DNA of 64,000 nucleotides, taken from Anaerocolumna sp. AGMB13020. GTDB taxonomy: Bacteria > Bacillota > Clostridia > Lachnospirales > Lachnospiraceae. Shown piece after piece: positions 26,287-35,360 of the stretch; the first letter of the stretch is position 1, and each line of letters begins with the position of its first letter. A model generated the notes under the pieces. The model was not told the DNA's origin and made no database searches. It saw only the letters and a list, made by a program, of their open reading frames with translations. The stretch is from the NCBI RefSeq assembly GCF_033100115.1, contig NZ_CP136910.1:620001-684000 (forward strand), given 5' to 3'. The translations under genes and the position numbers were made by a program.

Positions 26287-26715
26287 TACAGTATTCCAAT
26301 GGCAACTGCTCCCTTAAACAGCGTCAGGCGTGTACTTGCATATGGTACTTCCGTTATAGACCCTGACAAGATCTTAATGGGTATGCCTAATTACGCTTAC
26401 GATTGGCCTCTTCCTTATGTCAAAGGAGAAACCAAGGCCGAAACCATCAGTAACGTTGAAGCTATTGAACGAGGAGTACAGCATAATGTAACAATTCAGT
26501 TTGATGAAGCCTCACAGGCACCTTTTTACTATTACACAGCCGCGGATGGTATAGAGCATGCCGTATGGTTTGACGATGCCAGAAGTATGAATGCGAAGTA
26601 TCGCCTCATTCCAGAGTTCGGATTGAGCGGTTCTGGTGTTTGGCAGATTATGAACTATTTTCCGGGAGCCTGGTTAGTGGTTAATAACTTATTTGAAGTA
26701 GCAAAGGTTCTTTAA
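26287..26715 (+). CDS. Split spore peptidoglycan hydrolase (YaaH/SleL type): C-terminal GH18 part
   Basis: 142 residues of the GH18 barrel: YSIPMATAPLNSVRRVLAYG, ILMGMPNYAYDWPLPYV and WFDDARSMNAKYRLIPEFG, ending WQIMNYFPGAWLVVNNLFEV. All are standard C-terminal motifs of YaaH-type hydrolases, and the part is in the same frame as 11285-12142 when the element is removed. An internal ATG (26299) exists, but with no ribosome site, so it is not a separate gene. No disabling mutation is seen in either half, which argues that the spliced gene is still under selection. Confidence 0.9.
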   Translation, partial: YSIPMATAPLNSVRRVLAYGTSVIDPDKILMGMPNYAYDWPLPYVKGETKAETISNVEAIERGVQHNVTIQFDEASQAPFYYYTAADGIEHAVWFDDARSMNAKYRLIPEFGLSGSGVWQIMNYFPGAWLVVNNLFEVAKVL

Positions 26716-26740
26716 AAGTCAGATTTTCAGGAGTTATAAA

Positions 26741-27691
26741 ATGAATAGTAATGTTCATCAATCAATAGAATCCAAAGGGCCTGCTTATATCTGGGAATCC
26801 CACCTTATGACTCCGGATATGTCCATCGCCCCTTATAAGAGTTCTCATAAAGCAAGATCATTCTGTCTAAAAGCAGAACCCATTGAACACCCAATCCTTT
26901 CTGAGGTTACCCTGGACGCATTAGGCTATAATGGCAAAACTCCAGGGCCTGCTATTGTAATTGTACAAGGGGAATGGCTTTTTCTGACTCTTGAAAATCA
27001 TCTAGAGGAAGCTACTGGAATAATGATACAAGGCTACGCAAAAGCCGGGGCGTTAAAAAACATTCCGGATTTTGAACAGTACGGTCCCAGTATTGAACCG
27101 GGAGCTTCTTATACCTACAAGCTTCTTTGCGACAAACCTGGAACTTTCCTGTACCGTTCCTCCCATGATTTTCAGTCATCGCTGGGTCTTACCGGTGCCT
27201 TGATTGTTCTTCCTGCTGAGGAAAATATCGATCCGGATAATATTCCGGATAAGGACTTTATATTATTAATGCAGCAATGGGAGATATCGGAACTGCCTTT
27301 GGGTAAAATTATTCCAGGCAAATACAAGCCCAATAAGTATCGAAGAAACCCTAACTTTTTTACCTTGAACGGTAAATGCTACCCCAATACTGCTCCTATA
27401 CACTTTAACAAAGGCGATAAAATCAGAATGCGTTTTATTTCAAAAGTTGGTGAAGTTGGCTGGATTCACTTGGAAGGGCATCCCTTCCAGGTAATTTCCA
27501 TTAATGGCTTTACTAGATATAACCAGATGAATGATACCATAGAATTTAGTTCGGGATTTCGCTCAGAGATTGAGCTGACAGCAAACAACCCGGGTAATTG
27601 GCTGCTAAATGCGACCGCTTTGTTTCAACAGTCCAATAACGGCATTTTCCCGGGTGGTATAACATCTAATATTATTTATTTAAAAGTTTAA
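26741..27691 (+). CDS. Multicopper-oxidase-like cupredoxin protein with most copper ligands missing
   Basis: 316 residues with two cupredoxin domains of the multicopper oxidase family: NGKTPGPAIVIVQGEWLFL, GTFLYRSSHDFQSSLGLTGA and HLEGHPFQVISINGF. The first-domain HxH is replaced (IMIQGYAKAG), and the C-terminal HCHxxxHxxxGM block is replaced by GNWLLNATALFQQ. Only the HxxGHxF pair and single histidines remain, so oxidase activity is doubtful. The ATG at 26741 follows CAGGAG, 25 bp after the hydrolase, so the two form an operon. A structural spore-coat role, like a dead CotA relative, is inference. Confidence 0.75.
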   Translation: MNSNVHQSIESKGPAYIWESHLMTPDMSIAPYKSSHKARSFCLKAEPIEHPILSEVTLDALGYNGKTPGPAIVIVQGEWLFLTLENHLEEATGIMIQGYAKAGALKNIPDFEQYGPSIEPGASYTYKLLCDKPGTFLYRSSHDFQSSLGLTGALIVLPAEENIDPDNIPDKDFILLMQQWEISELPLGKIIPGKYKPNKYRRNPNFFTLNGKCYPNTAPIHFNKGDKIRMRFISKVGEVGWIHLEGHPFQVISINGFTRYNQMNDTIEFSSGFRSEIELTANNPGNWLLNATALFQQSNNGIFPGGITSNIIYLKV

Positions 27692-27695
27692 ATAC

Positions 27696-28433
27696 TTATT
27701 TTTCCAATACTCTGCTTAAGAACTCTCTGGTTCTTTCATGCTTGGGATTATTAAAGATATCTTCCGGTTTCCCTTCTTCGGCAATTACCCCCTGATCCAT
27801 GAATACTACTCTGTCTGCTACATCTTTTGCAAAACCCATTTCATGAGTCACAATTAACATGGTAAGTCCCATACCAGCCAGCTCTTTCATGACCTTAAGC
27901 ACTTCTCCTACCATTTCAGGATCAAGGGCAGAGGTTGGTTCGTCGAAAAGCATAACATCCGGTTCCATAGACAATGCTCTGGCTATTGCTACCCTTTGTT
28001 TCTGGCCTCCAGACAATTGTCTTGGTTTGGCATTGATATATTGATCCATTCCTACGGTCTTCAGATATTTAAGCGCAACTTCCTTTGCCTCATCTTTTGC
28101 TCGTTTTAAGACCTTTAGCTGACCGACCATACAGTTGTCCAATATATTATAATTATCGAACAAATTAAACTGCTGGAATACCATACCAAGTTTTGTACGA
28201 TATTTAAAAAGATCATGTTTGTCATCCAATATGTTTTCACCATTATATATAATCTGTCCACCGGATGGCTTCTCTAAAAGATTTACGCATCGAAGAAGTG
28301 TTGATTTGCCGGATCCTGATGAACCGATTATGCAGATAACTTCCCCTTTATTTACTGTAAAATCAATATCTTTTAAGACTTTATGATCACCAAAGGATTT
28401 ACTTAAATGCTGAATTTCTATTAAATTCTCCAT
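27696..28433 (-). CDS. Amino-acid (lysine-type) ABC transporter ATPase
   Basis: 245-residue polar amino-acid transporter ATPase of the GlnQ/HisP class. Walker [13 protein letters not shown]-loop MVFQQFNLF, signature [15 protein letters not shown], Walker [15 protein letters not shown] and the H-loop VTHEMGF are intact. Third gene of a minus-strand operon after binding protein and permease; the L-box far upstream points to lysine as substrate. The ATG at 28433 lacks a strong ribosome site (GGAAATATAGG nearby). A stem-loop at about 28493-28548 separates it from the permease gene. Confidence 0.88.
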   Translation of the reverse strand: MENLIEIQHLSKSFGDHKVLKDIDFTVNKGEVICIIGSSGSGKSTLLRCVNLLEKPSGGQIIYNGENILDDKHDLFKYRTKLGMVFQQFNLFDNYNILDNCMVGQLKVLKRAKDEAKEVALKYLKTVGMDQYINAKPRQLSGGQKQRVAIARALSMEPDVMLFDEPTSALDPEMVGEVLKVMKELAGMGLTMLIVTHEMGFAKDVADRVVFMDQGVIAEEGKPEDIFNNPKHERTREFLSRVLEK

Positions 28434-28570
28434 TGAATTACCTATATTTCCTTTCTTCTTACGCTTTAATAAATTTCACATCTGCTTATTAGCCTTAGCA
28501 AAGGCAGCCGCGAAATGATATCACTTACTATGCAGCTGTCTTTCTATGCTGTCAACAAACTGTTAGTCTG

Positions 28571-29347
28571 TTACCTTCCTGCTTTTTTAGCTTTGTCTTC
28601 AGGTTTCTCCACCTGCATCTGATTGCCAAGAAGTATATAATTGTCCGGACCATCCAGCTTTTTCTCGGCATAGCGCAACAGCTTTGTAACGGAATAGGTC
28701 ATAACAAAATAAATAATACAGGTAATAAAAAAGGTATCATAATAACGGAAGGTATTGCTAACAACCGATTTTGACATGAAGAAAAGTTCGGTTACAGAGA
28801 TAACATTGAGTACTGAGGTATCCTTTATATTAATAACAAACTCATTTCCGGTAGCAGGCAGTATATTACGGATTACCTGAGGCAGAACAATATAACGCAT
28901 GGTCTTAATGTGGTTCATACCAATTGCCTGTGCCGCTTCAAACTGTCCTTTATCAATGGAAATAATGCCACCGCGGACGATTTCAGACATATACGCACCT
29001 GTGTTAATGGAAACGATAAAGATAGCTGCAATTGTCTTGTTCATACTAATATTCAAAGCTTCCGCAGAACCGTAAAAAATCAACACTGCCTGCACGATCA
29101 TGGGAGTTCCTCTGAATATGGCAATATATACGGAAAGAATAATGTTCACTATTTTTAGAACAATCTTTTTGATTCCTCTCTCCGGTACTGGAATAGTTCT
29201 TATAACTCCTATTAAAAGTCCAATAACAGTTCCTATAACAGTTCCTATAATGGATATATATAAGGTAGCCCATGCTCCCCGTAAGAACATCGGCCAATAA
29301 CTCATAAAAATATCTAATATACGTTCTAAATTCATCTTTATACCCAT
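28571..29347 (-). CDS. Amino-acid (lysine-type) ABC transporter permease
   Basis: 258-residue HisM/GlnP-type permease with about five helices and the EAA loop EAAQAIGMNHIKTMRYIVLPQ. The N-terminal WATLYISIIGTVIGTVIGLL is typical. The start is either ATG 29347 (MGIKMNLERI) or ATG 29335; neither has a strong ribosome site. It lies between the binding-protein and ATPase genes and follows an internal terminator-like hairpin. Confidence 0.87.
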   Translation of the reverse strand: MGIKMNLERILDIFMSYWPMFLRGAWATLYISIIGTVIGTVIGLLIGVIRTIPVPERGIKKIVLKIVNIILSVYIAIFRGTPMIVQAVLIFYGSAEALNISMNKTIAAIFIVSINTGAYMSEIVRGGIISIDKGQFEAAQAIGMNHIKTMRYIVLPQVIRNILPATGNEFVINIKDTSVLNVISVTELFFMSKSVVSNTFRYYDTFFITCIIYFVMTYSVTKLLRYAEKKLDGPDNYILLGNQMQVEKPEDKAKKAGR

Positions 29348-29464
29348 CGCATACCGCAGACTAGCTACGATACTGCCACAAATAATACAGGTTGAAAGAA
29401 GCCTGATGTGGCATCCTTTCCAAACTTATATTTTCTTTCAACCTACTTCCTCTAAAAGCTTAAG

Positions 29465-29497
29465 AAAAACCGGCTGCTGACATCACACCCGGTTTTT
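29465..29497 (-). terminator. Intra-operon hairpin between binding protein and permease
   Basis: On the minus strand AAAACCGG (29496-29489) pairs with CCGGTTTT (29473-29466) across a 15-nt loop and runs into a T tract. It probably reduces transcription of permease and ATPase relative to the binding protein, a common arrangement. Confidence 0.7.
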
Positions 29498-29526
29498 CCT
29501 CTGATAAATATGCAGTCTGACCGTAA

Positions 29527-30366
29527 TTAATTGGCAGCAGGCTGATTCTTTATAGCGTTATCCATAATGCTTGTTCGATCTTCTTCTGAAATTCCTGAAA
29601 GAATCTCATTTATTTTAGTAGTTAAGTCACTGCCTTTCTTTACACCAACAGCAATTGCGGTATCATCATCTGAGGTGACAAAACCATCTGTAAATTCCAC
29701 CATCACAAAATTTTCATTCGCGGAGGAAGCACTAACACCTTCCGGACGCTCAGATACATAACCATCAATGATACCAGATTCTAAAGCAACTCTCATGGAA
29801 GGGAAGTTATCCATAGCTGTTTCCTTTTTAACACCTTCGATCTGATCGATTACATTATAGTGAAAGGTACCCAACTGAGCAGTTACTTTTGCTCCTGAAA
29901 AATCCTTGATAGAAGTTGCGTTTTCATAGGCACTTCCTTTCTTTACTACCATAACCAGATTGGACTTATAATAATTATCTGTAAAATCAATTACTTCTTT
30001 TCTCTCAGCAATAGGTGACATACCAGCAATAATGGCATCGATCTTACCGGAAGTCAGAGCGGGTAAAAGTCCGTCCCAATCAGTTTTAACAATAACGAGT
30101 TTCTTACCCAGGCCATCTGCTATCTTCTTTGCAATCTCAACATCGTAGCCGCCTGCAAATTCAGAAACTCCATCAATTGCAACACCACCATTTGAAGAAT
30201 CTAATTGAGTCCAGTTAAAAGGTGCATATGTACATTCCATACCAACTCGAAATACTTCTTCTCCATCTGCTGAATCACTTCCCCCAGTGCTTTTGGTTCC
30301 ACATGCTGTGAAAAGTGTCACAACGGACAAAGTTACAGCAAGCATAGCCATCCATCTCTTTCTCAT
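29527..30366 (-). CDS. Amino-acid (lysine-type) ABC transporter substrate-binding lipoprotein
   Basis: 279 residues. The signal peptide with lipobox LFTAC makes it a lipoprotein on the outer membrane face. The SBP_bac_3 fold shows YAPFNWTQLD, GGYDVEIAKKIADGLGKKL, DWDGLLPALTSGKIDAIIAGM, the arginine-containing AERKEVIDFTDNYY, and GYVSERPEG. The ATG at 30366 lies 8 nt after AAGGAG. It is the first gene behind an L-box, which makes lysine (or a related basic amino acid) the likely ligand. Confidence 0.88.
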   Translation of the reverse strand: MRKRWMAMLAVTLSVVTLFTACGTKSTGGSDSADGEEVFRVGMECTYAPFNWTQLDSSNGGVAIDGVSEFAGGYDVEIAKKIADGLGKKLVIVKTDWDGLLPALTSGKIDAIIAGMSPIAERKEVIDFTDNYYKSNLVMVVKKGSAYENATSIKDFSGAKVTAQLGTFHYNVIDQIEGVKKETAMDNFPSMRVALESGIIDGYVSERPEGVSASSANENFVMVEFTDGFVTSDDDTAIAVGVKKGSDLTTKINEILSGISEEDRTSIMDNAIKNQPAAN

Positions 30367-30543
30367 AACCATCTCTCCTTTTATTATCCCTTTTCAGGGT
30401 ATTTATAAGTTCAAACCGATTTTTGATGTCTCAGAGTGTGTGTTTAAATACTTCCTTATGATTCTACCCAAACCACGAACAAAATCTTTAGTTTAACTTA
30501 TATAATAATCCTTAATGCATTAACTTCATTGAATCAATGCATT

Positions 30544-30795
30544 AAAAAAAGTCCTAAGCAAATACAGGACTTCTAAATACAGCCCCACAATCCCAAATGA
30601 GATAGCACAACTTATCAGCCGGGTAGCCGATAAGACAGTCCTGCAGCTATTAACTACAGCCCCAGCAGCATGCATTGAGGATACATAACTGCTTCGGCGG
30701 TCTTTCCTTCTCCTAATCCTCATAGCTCCTCTGCTCTGATTAAGACTGTTAAAGGCCGCGCCTCTACCTCACTGCCATAGTGAGGTTTTATTCAA
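30544..30795 (-). ncRNA. Lysine riboswitch (L-box) with terminator
   Basis: On the minus strand the L-box landmarks occur in order: GTGAGGTAGAGGCGCGG, GAGGAGCTATGAGGATTAGG, AAAGACCGCCGAAG, CTGCTGGGGCTG and GGACTGTCTTATC. These core sequences of the five-way junction are strongly conserved in lysine riboswitches. The expression platform ends in a hairpin AAGTCCT/AGGACTT (30572-30549) followed by seven Ts. It precedes the binding-protein gene by about 170 nt. Lysine binding would end transcription, so the transporter is made when lysine is scarce. Confidence 0.93.
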
Positions 30796-30934
30796 TTTAT
30801 GTTTTTAATCTTACAACACAAGTCTAAGCTTGTCAATCCTTCAAAACGATTTTTTAAGTCAGATGGGGGTTAGCCGAATGCCCCATGCTACAGATGCATA
30901 TATTAATTAATATACCAGCAAAAGGTTTGATAAC

Positions 30935-31948
30935 ATGAATCCTGTCAAAAAAATACTTCACGGTCTCTTACTTGTTACAGCAACTCTTCTGTTTCTTGTT
31001 CTATATGAACATTTTAATCTGGAAAAACAGTTGACACTGGCTCCTGCTAATAATGCTGCTGTCTCGGAAACCCCTTACACGATAGGTTGGTCTGTTTACA
31101 ACAGTGATTACGAGTTCTTTCAGACCATGGAAGACGGTGTATTGGCAAAAGCAAAGGAATTAGGAATAAATGTTATAACTCACAATCAGAATAGCAGTAC
31201 CTCCGAAATGATATCCGGTGTTTCTGATCTGATAGCGCAAGGGATTGACGCCTTGGTGATCTCACCCTTTAATCCCAATGCCATGCCAGTTATTTCTGCA
31301 ATGGCACAAAATGCTGGAATTCCTGTTATAATCGTTGATATCGGAACGGATGACGCCTCCTATGACGCTTTCATTGTATCTGATTCCTACGGTGGAGGGG
31401 TTCTGGCTGCCGAATATGCTCTTAAACTGTTACAGGATAAGAATAACACCAGTAAAAATGCAGCAATCATTAAAACAGAAGCTACTGCAGAGTATGCTAA
31501 TCTAAGAGGTGATGCCTTTAAAAGAGTTATGACTGACAGCGGCTATACCGTCGTAGGCGAACCAAGGGGTGATTCCAGAGAAGACCTTGGGTATTATGCA
31601 ATGAAAGAACTCCTTGCCAGATACGGTGATGACCTGGCTGTCGTATTCAGCGAAAATGATCGTATGGCTATTGGCGCAGCGAATGCACTCAAAGAAGCCG
31701 GTAAAACCGGCGATATCATCCTGATTGGATTTGACGGAGATGCAGCTGCAATAGCCGCTATAAAAGATGGACTCATGCAAGGTACAATTGCTCAGAGACC
31801 CTATGAAATGGGAACATTAGGCACTGAAACAGCCTATAAGATTCTTCGCGGCGAAACGGTAAGCTTTGATGACAGGACGGATAAGCTGATGTTAGTGGAA
31901 GTCAGCCTTATTGATCAATATGCTAACATAATGCCTCTGATTCCTTAA
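30935..31948 (+). CDS. Periplasmic-binding-protein-like sugar-binding protein (RbsB/LacI type)
   Basis: 337 residues. One N-terminal hydrophobic segment (ILHGLLLVTATLLFLVLYE) without lipobox cysteine acts as an uncleaved anchor or signal. The domain is Peripla_BP_4: TIGWSVYNSDYEFFQTMEDG, AQGIDALVISPFNPNAM, PVIIVDIGTDD, VFSENDRMAIGAANAL, and IGFDGDAAAIAAIKDG, and it is a ribose/galactose-type binder. No ABC or kinase gene adjoins it, so it is an orphan. The ATG at 30935 follows AAAGGTTTG. Confidence 0.75.
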   Translation: MNPVKKILHGLLLVTATLLFLVLYEHFNLEKQLTLAPANNAAVSETPYTIGWSVYNSDYEFFQTMEDGVLAKAKELGINVITHNQNSSTSEMISGVSDLIAQGIDALVISPFNPNAMPVISAMAQNAGIPVIIVDIGTDDASYDAFIVSDSYGGGVLAAEYALKLLQDKNNTSKNAAIIKTEATAEYANLRGDAFKRVMTDSGYTVVGEPRGDSREDLGYYAMKELLARYGDDLAVVFSENDRMAIGAANALKEAGKTGDIILIGFDGDAAAIAAIKDGLMQGTIAQRPYEMGTLGTETAYKILRGETVSFDDRTDKLMLVEVSLIDQYANIMPLIP

Positions 31949-32133
31949 ATACACGATAGCTGTCCATAATCTCTATTCTCTTTTACAGCTGAAGGTATTT
32001 ACCAGATTCCTGCATAATTACCAGTAATATTTTGTAGATTTATGGTATATATTGCTTTACAATAAATCTATTGAATTCTGCAAATTTAATAGGTCTATTA
32101 CAATAATAACGTAAATCTCAGGGAGGATATTTC

Positions 32134-33852
32134 ATGAAGAAAATATACTGGTACATCCTTGGTGCACTGATCCTGGTCTGTATAGGTGCATTGGGAATCT
32201 CAAATTTACGCTACCGCAATACCGATATGTCCTACCCCTCTTTTTTGGAGGCTGTGGAGAACGAACAGGTAGCTTCTGTAACAATAACCACGGAAAGCCC
32301 CAATTTTCAAGCTTTCTTAAAAGACAACAAATCCGAAAAATTTACTGTTCCCAATCCTAAAACAGAAGACTTTACGGAATATCTCCTTTTGCATAACGTT
32401 AAGCTAAACTATACACAGGATAATATTTATGTGAAAGCACTTCAGATTTTATTTCTTCTTGCAGTCGGAAGTGTAATATTCTTTTCTATTAGAAAAAATA
32501 CCAATAATAAACCCTTGATATCCGATGCCACAAAAAAAACCGCAAACACGCCTAAAGTCACGTTCAGTCAGATTGCAGGTAATACAGAGGCCAAACTTAT
32601 GGTTGAGGATGTCATTTCATTTATTAAGGAACCAGACAAGTATAATGAAGTTGGTGCCCGTATGCCCAGAGGTATCCTCTTGTATGGACCTCCCGGAACT
32701 GGTAAGACCCTTATGGCAAAAGCCATTGCAGGAGAGGCCGGCGTACCTTTTTATGCAATGAGTGGTTCTGACTTCGTACAGATGTATGTAGGTGTTGGTG
32801 CCAGTCGTGTACGTTCCTTATTTAACAAAGCAAAGAAAAGCGAACGTGCTGTAATTTTTATTGATGAAATTGATGCAATTGGAAAGAAACGAGCCAGAAG
32901 CCTCTCTGCAAGCAACGACGAAAGAGATCAGACCTTAAATGCTCTGCTGACTGAAATGTCAGGTTTTCACGACAACAGCGGAATTGTAGTCATAGGAGCT
33001 ACCAACCGACTTGATACCCTGGATGATGCCCTTCTTAGACCCGGACGTTTTGACAGGCAGATAGAAATCGGTCTGCCGGATGTAAATGCCAGAAAGAAGA
33101 TTCTTGGTCTGTATGCCGGTAAAAAGCCCATATCCGATGATGTGGACCTGGAAGGTTTGGCGAAATCAACCGTTTACTTTAGCGGTGCCATGCTAGAAAA
33201 TCTGTTAAACGAGGCAGCGATTAACGCCGCCAATGAAAAACAGAAGGTCATAAACAGAGAGCATATCGACCGAGCTTTCTATACTGTTATTGCAGGTGCA
33301 CCAATTATGGATCGAAGTTATATTTCCGAGAAGGATAAGAAAATTACTGCTTATCATGAAGCGGGTCATGCCCTGGTAACAAAACTGATCAAGCCAGACC
33401 AATACATTTCCAAGGTCACTATTATCCCGAGTGTAAAGGGTGCCGGAGGTTTCAATCTATCCATACCAAAAGATACCTTATTTAAGTCCAAGCAGGGCAT
33501 ATTATCAGAAATTAAGGTTTTATTAGGAGGCCGTGCAGCCGAAGAACTCATATTCGGTAAAGAAGAAATTACCACCGGAGCCAGTAACGATATTGAAAAA
33601 GCCTCCTCTTTGCTTTATGATTATATGAGTCGTTACGGAATGGATGAAGATATGGGTATGTTCAGTCAGGCTGCCCTTGCCGATACCCTTGATAAGGGAC
33701 TTCTGGAAAAATGCCGTGTTCAGATGAAGCAACTATACAACGAAGCCTTTGATTTATTAGCTGCTAACCTTTCAGTTCTTGAAAGCATAACAAACGAACT
33801 ATTGGACAAGGAGTCTTTAAATGGAGAGGATATTGATCGGATCTGCGCATAG
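32134..33852 (+). CDS. FtsH-like membrane AAA+ zinc metalloprotease
   Basis: 572 residues. Two N-terminal membrane helices (about 7-24 and 105-120) flank a short extracytoplasmic domain. The AAA+ module has Walker A GPPGTGKT at 185-192, Walker [12 protein letters not shown] and arginine-finger region [15 protein letters not shown]. The protease domain has HEAGH at 408-412 and the distal Asp in [11 protein letters not shown]. It is shorter than housekeeping FtsH (about 610-650 residues), the C-terminal tail being reduced, so it is probably a second, specialised copy. The ATG at 32134 follows GGGAGGA. Confidence 0.9.
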   Translation: MKKIYWYILGALILVCIGALGISNLRYRNTDMSYPSFLEAVENEQVASVTITTESPNFQAFLKDNKSEKFTVPNPKTEDFTEYLLLHNVKLNYTQDNIYVKALQILFLLAVGSVIFFSIRKNTNNKPLISDATKKTANTPKVTFSQIAGNTEAKLMVEDVISFIKEPDKYNEVGARMPRGILLYGPPGTGKTLMAKAIAGEAGVPFYAMSGSDFVQMYVGVGASRVRSLFNKAKKSERAVIFIDEIDAIGKKRARSLSASNDERDQTLNALLTEMSGFHDNSGIVVIGATNRLDTLDDALLRPGRFDRQIEIGLPDVNARKKILGLYAGKKPISDDVDLEGLAKSTVYFSGAMLENLLNEAAINAANEKQKVINREHIDRAFYTVIAGAPIMDRSYISEKDKKITAYHEAGHALVTKLIKPDQYISKVTIIPSVKGAGGFNLSIPKDTLFKSKQGILSEIKVLLGGRAAEELIFGKEEITTGASNDIEKASSLLYDYMSRYGMDEDMGMFSQAALADTLDKGLLEKCRVQMKQLYNEAFDLLAANLSVLESITNELLDKESLNGEDIDRICA

Positions 33853-33890
33853 AAATTAACTACTGACTTCTTCTTAATCGATAATTGGAT

Positions 33891-33928
33891 AAAAAAGCGG
33901 CTGCATATTTAAAGTGTCAGCCGTTTTT
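33891..33928 (+). terminator. Terminator after the FtsH-like gene
   Basis: CGGCTG (33898-33903) pairs with CAGCCG (33918-33923), flanked by A6 and T5 runs. Confidence 0.8.
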
Positions 33929-33971
33929 ATGTGTGCTCTTTATGCTACTATCCTTATCTCTTACAATGCAG

Positions 33972-34142
33972 TAGATTGAAGCTATACAATAGATTGAAGT
34001 TATGCAATAGATTGAAACGATTCAAAAGATTGAAGTTATGCAATAGATTGAAACGATTCAAAGATTGAAGTTATGCAATAGATTGAAACGATTCAAAGAT
34101 TGAAGTTATGCAATAGATTGAAACTATACAATAGCTTGAAGT
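33972..34142. repeat. Tandem repeat, about 35-bp unit
   Basis: Three near-perfect copies and partial flanking copies of a unit made of AGATTGAAGTTATGCAAT followed by AGATTGAAACGATTCAA. The half-unit AGATTGAA recurs about every 16-19 bp. No coding frame or CRISPR-like spacers. It sits between two terminators, in an otherwise empty gap. Confidence 0.9.
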
Positions 34143-34169
34143 TGCCAAGGTATTTGGAAGCCTTAACCT

Positions 34170-34206
34170 AAAAATGCTGCCGCAGTTTGACACTGCAGCA
34201 GCATTT
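34170..34206 (-). terminator. Terminator after trxA
   Basis: AAATGCTGC-type stem (34171-34185 with 34192-34206, one mismatch) around TTTGAC; on the minus strand it is followed by TTTTTAGG. Confidence 0.8.
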
Positions 34207-34223
34207 GGTTCCTCACTTAATAA

Positions 34224-34541
34224 TTATTCTTCCGCTTTCTTAAGGAGTTCTTTAATTTGTGCCTTGGTCTGGACTCCAACGGATTTTTCCTTCAGTTCAC
34301 CATTCTTAAAAATGAGTAAAGTAGGAATGGAGCGGACTCCATATTCAGCTGCAATATCGGAATTCTCATCTACATTGAGCTTTCCTACCTTAACCTCTTT
34401 TTCCTCCTCCGCAATAGCTTCCACTGTAGGGCTTAACATCTTACATGGTCCGCACCAGTCAGCATAGAGATCTACCAGAACAACTTTATCGTCCTTTAAC
34501 ACTTCCTTTTCAAAATTCTCATTATTTAATACATGTACCAT
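34224..34541 (-). CDS. trxA: Thioredoxin
   Basis: 105-residue cytosolic thioredoxin with the WCGPCKM active site, DLYADWCGPC context, the cis-proline loop RSIPTLLIF and C-terminal GVQTKAQIKELL. It reduces disulfides in metabolic enzymes and peroxidases. The ATG at 34541 follows GAAAGGAG. It lies 135 bp downstream of a glutathione-peroxidase gene on the same strand, whose product probably uses it as reductant. Confidence 0.95.
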   Translation of the reverse strand: MVHVLNNENFEKEVLKDDKVVLVDLYADWCGPCKMLSPTVEAIAEEEKEVKVGKLNVDENSDIAAEYGVRSIPTLLIFKNGELKEKSVGVQTKAQIKELLKKAEE

Positions 34542-34676
34542 AATAACTCCTTTCCTGAATATAAAATCATTGATTTAATGTTTTTAAAGTTTTAGTGGAA
34601 CAGTCTTTTATCATCAATGAAAATTAATTCTATCTTTTAAATCTTGTCTGCAGGTTACGTAAGGGACTGTTATTCA

Positions 34677-35156
34677 TTATTTCTTTAACAGTTCTTTTAT
34701 CTTTTCTTCCATTTTAGCAGGATTTACAGTAGGTGCATATCTTTCAACCACCTGTCCCTCCTGGTCGATGAGGAACTTCGTAAAGTTCCATTTTATATTA
34801 TTACCTAATGTACCTTTTGCTTCATTTTTCAAATACTTATAGATAGGATGTGTATTGCTTCCGTTTACATCAACTTTTTCATACATATCAAAGGAAACAC
34901 CATAATTTAATTGACAGAACGAATTAATTTCATCATTATTCCCCGGGTCCTGTCCGGCAAACTGGTTACAGGGAAATCCAAGTATAACAAGCCCTTCATC
35001 CTTATACTTCTCATACAGCTCTTCCAGATCCTTAAACTGTGGAGTAAAACCACATTTGCTGGCAGTATTTACAACAATTGCCACTTTTCCTTTGTATTCG
35101 TCCATGGAATGCTCTTTACCGTCCATCTTAACGGCAGAATAATCATAAAATCCCAT
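34677..35156 (-). CDS. Glutathione peroxidase family, second copy
   Basis: 159 residues: [15 protein letters not shown] with peroxidatic Cys, [13 protein letters not shown] with the second conserved Cys/Gln, and [13 protein letters not shown]. Shorter than the copy at 9756-10301 by about 22 residues, mainly in one middle loop. The ATG at 35156 (MGFYDYSAV) lies after AGGAGG; the frame to 35237 is leader. It pairs with trxA in a small thiol-peroxidase operon. Confidence 0.9.
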   Translation of the reverse strand: MGFYDYSAVKMDGKEHSMDEYKGKVAIVVNTASKCGFTPQFKDLEELYEKYKDEGLVILGFPCNQFAGQDPGNNDEINSFCQLNYGVSFDMYEKVDVNGSNTHPIYKYLKNEAKGTLGNNIKWNFTKFLIDQEGQVVERYAPTVNPAKMEEKIKELLKK

Positions 35157-35297
35157 CTTAACCTCCTGCTTATTTATTTTATTAAATTTAATTGTGTTCA
35201 ATATATTTAATATATCTCTTTCTTCCTCTTTTGTCAATACCCTGTGTAGGGATTATCAAATAAATCTCTTACGGAAAATTACCAAAGCATCTTTTAT

Positions 35298-35335
35298 AAA
35301 AAAAGGACCGCAGCTTATAACATAAGCTTAGGTCC
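35298..35335 (-). terminator. Terminator after the C39-like gene
   Basis: GGACC (35305-35309) with GGTCC (35331-35335) and inner AGCTTA/TAAGCT; on the minus strand it is followed by seven Ts. Confidence 0.75.
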
Positions 35336-35360
35336 CCTCAATAATATTTATACATTAAGA

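Noticed and set aside
26299..26715. Independent 138-residue gene
   Set aside because: Its ATG has no ribosome site and the codons before it continue the GH18 domain in frame back to the attachment site.
30526..30723. 65-codon frame on the minus strand
   Set aside because: It lies wholly inside the lysine riboswitch; the sequence is explained by the RNA.
33972..34142. Possible CRISPR array
   Set aside because: Direct tandem units without unique spacers.
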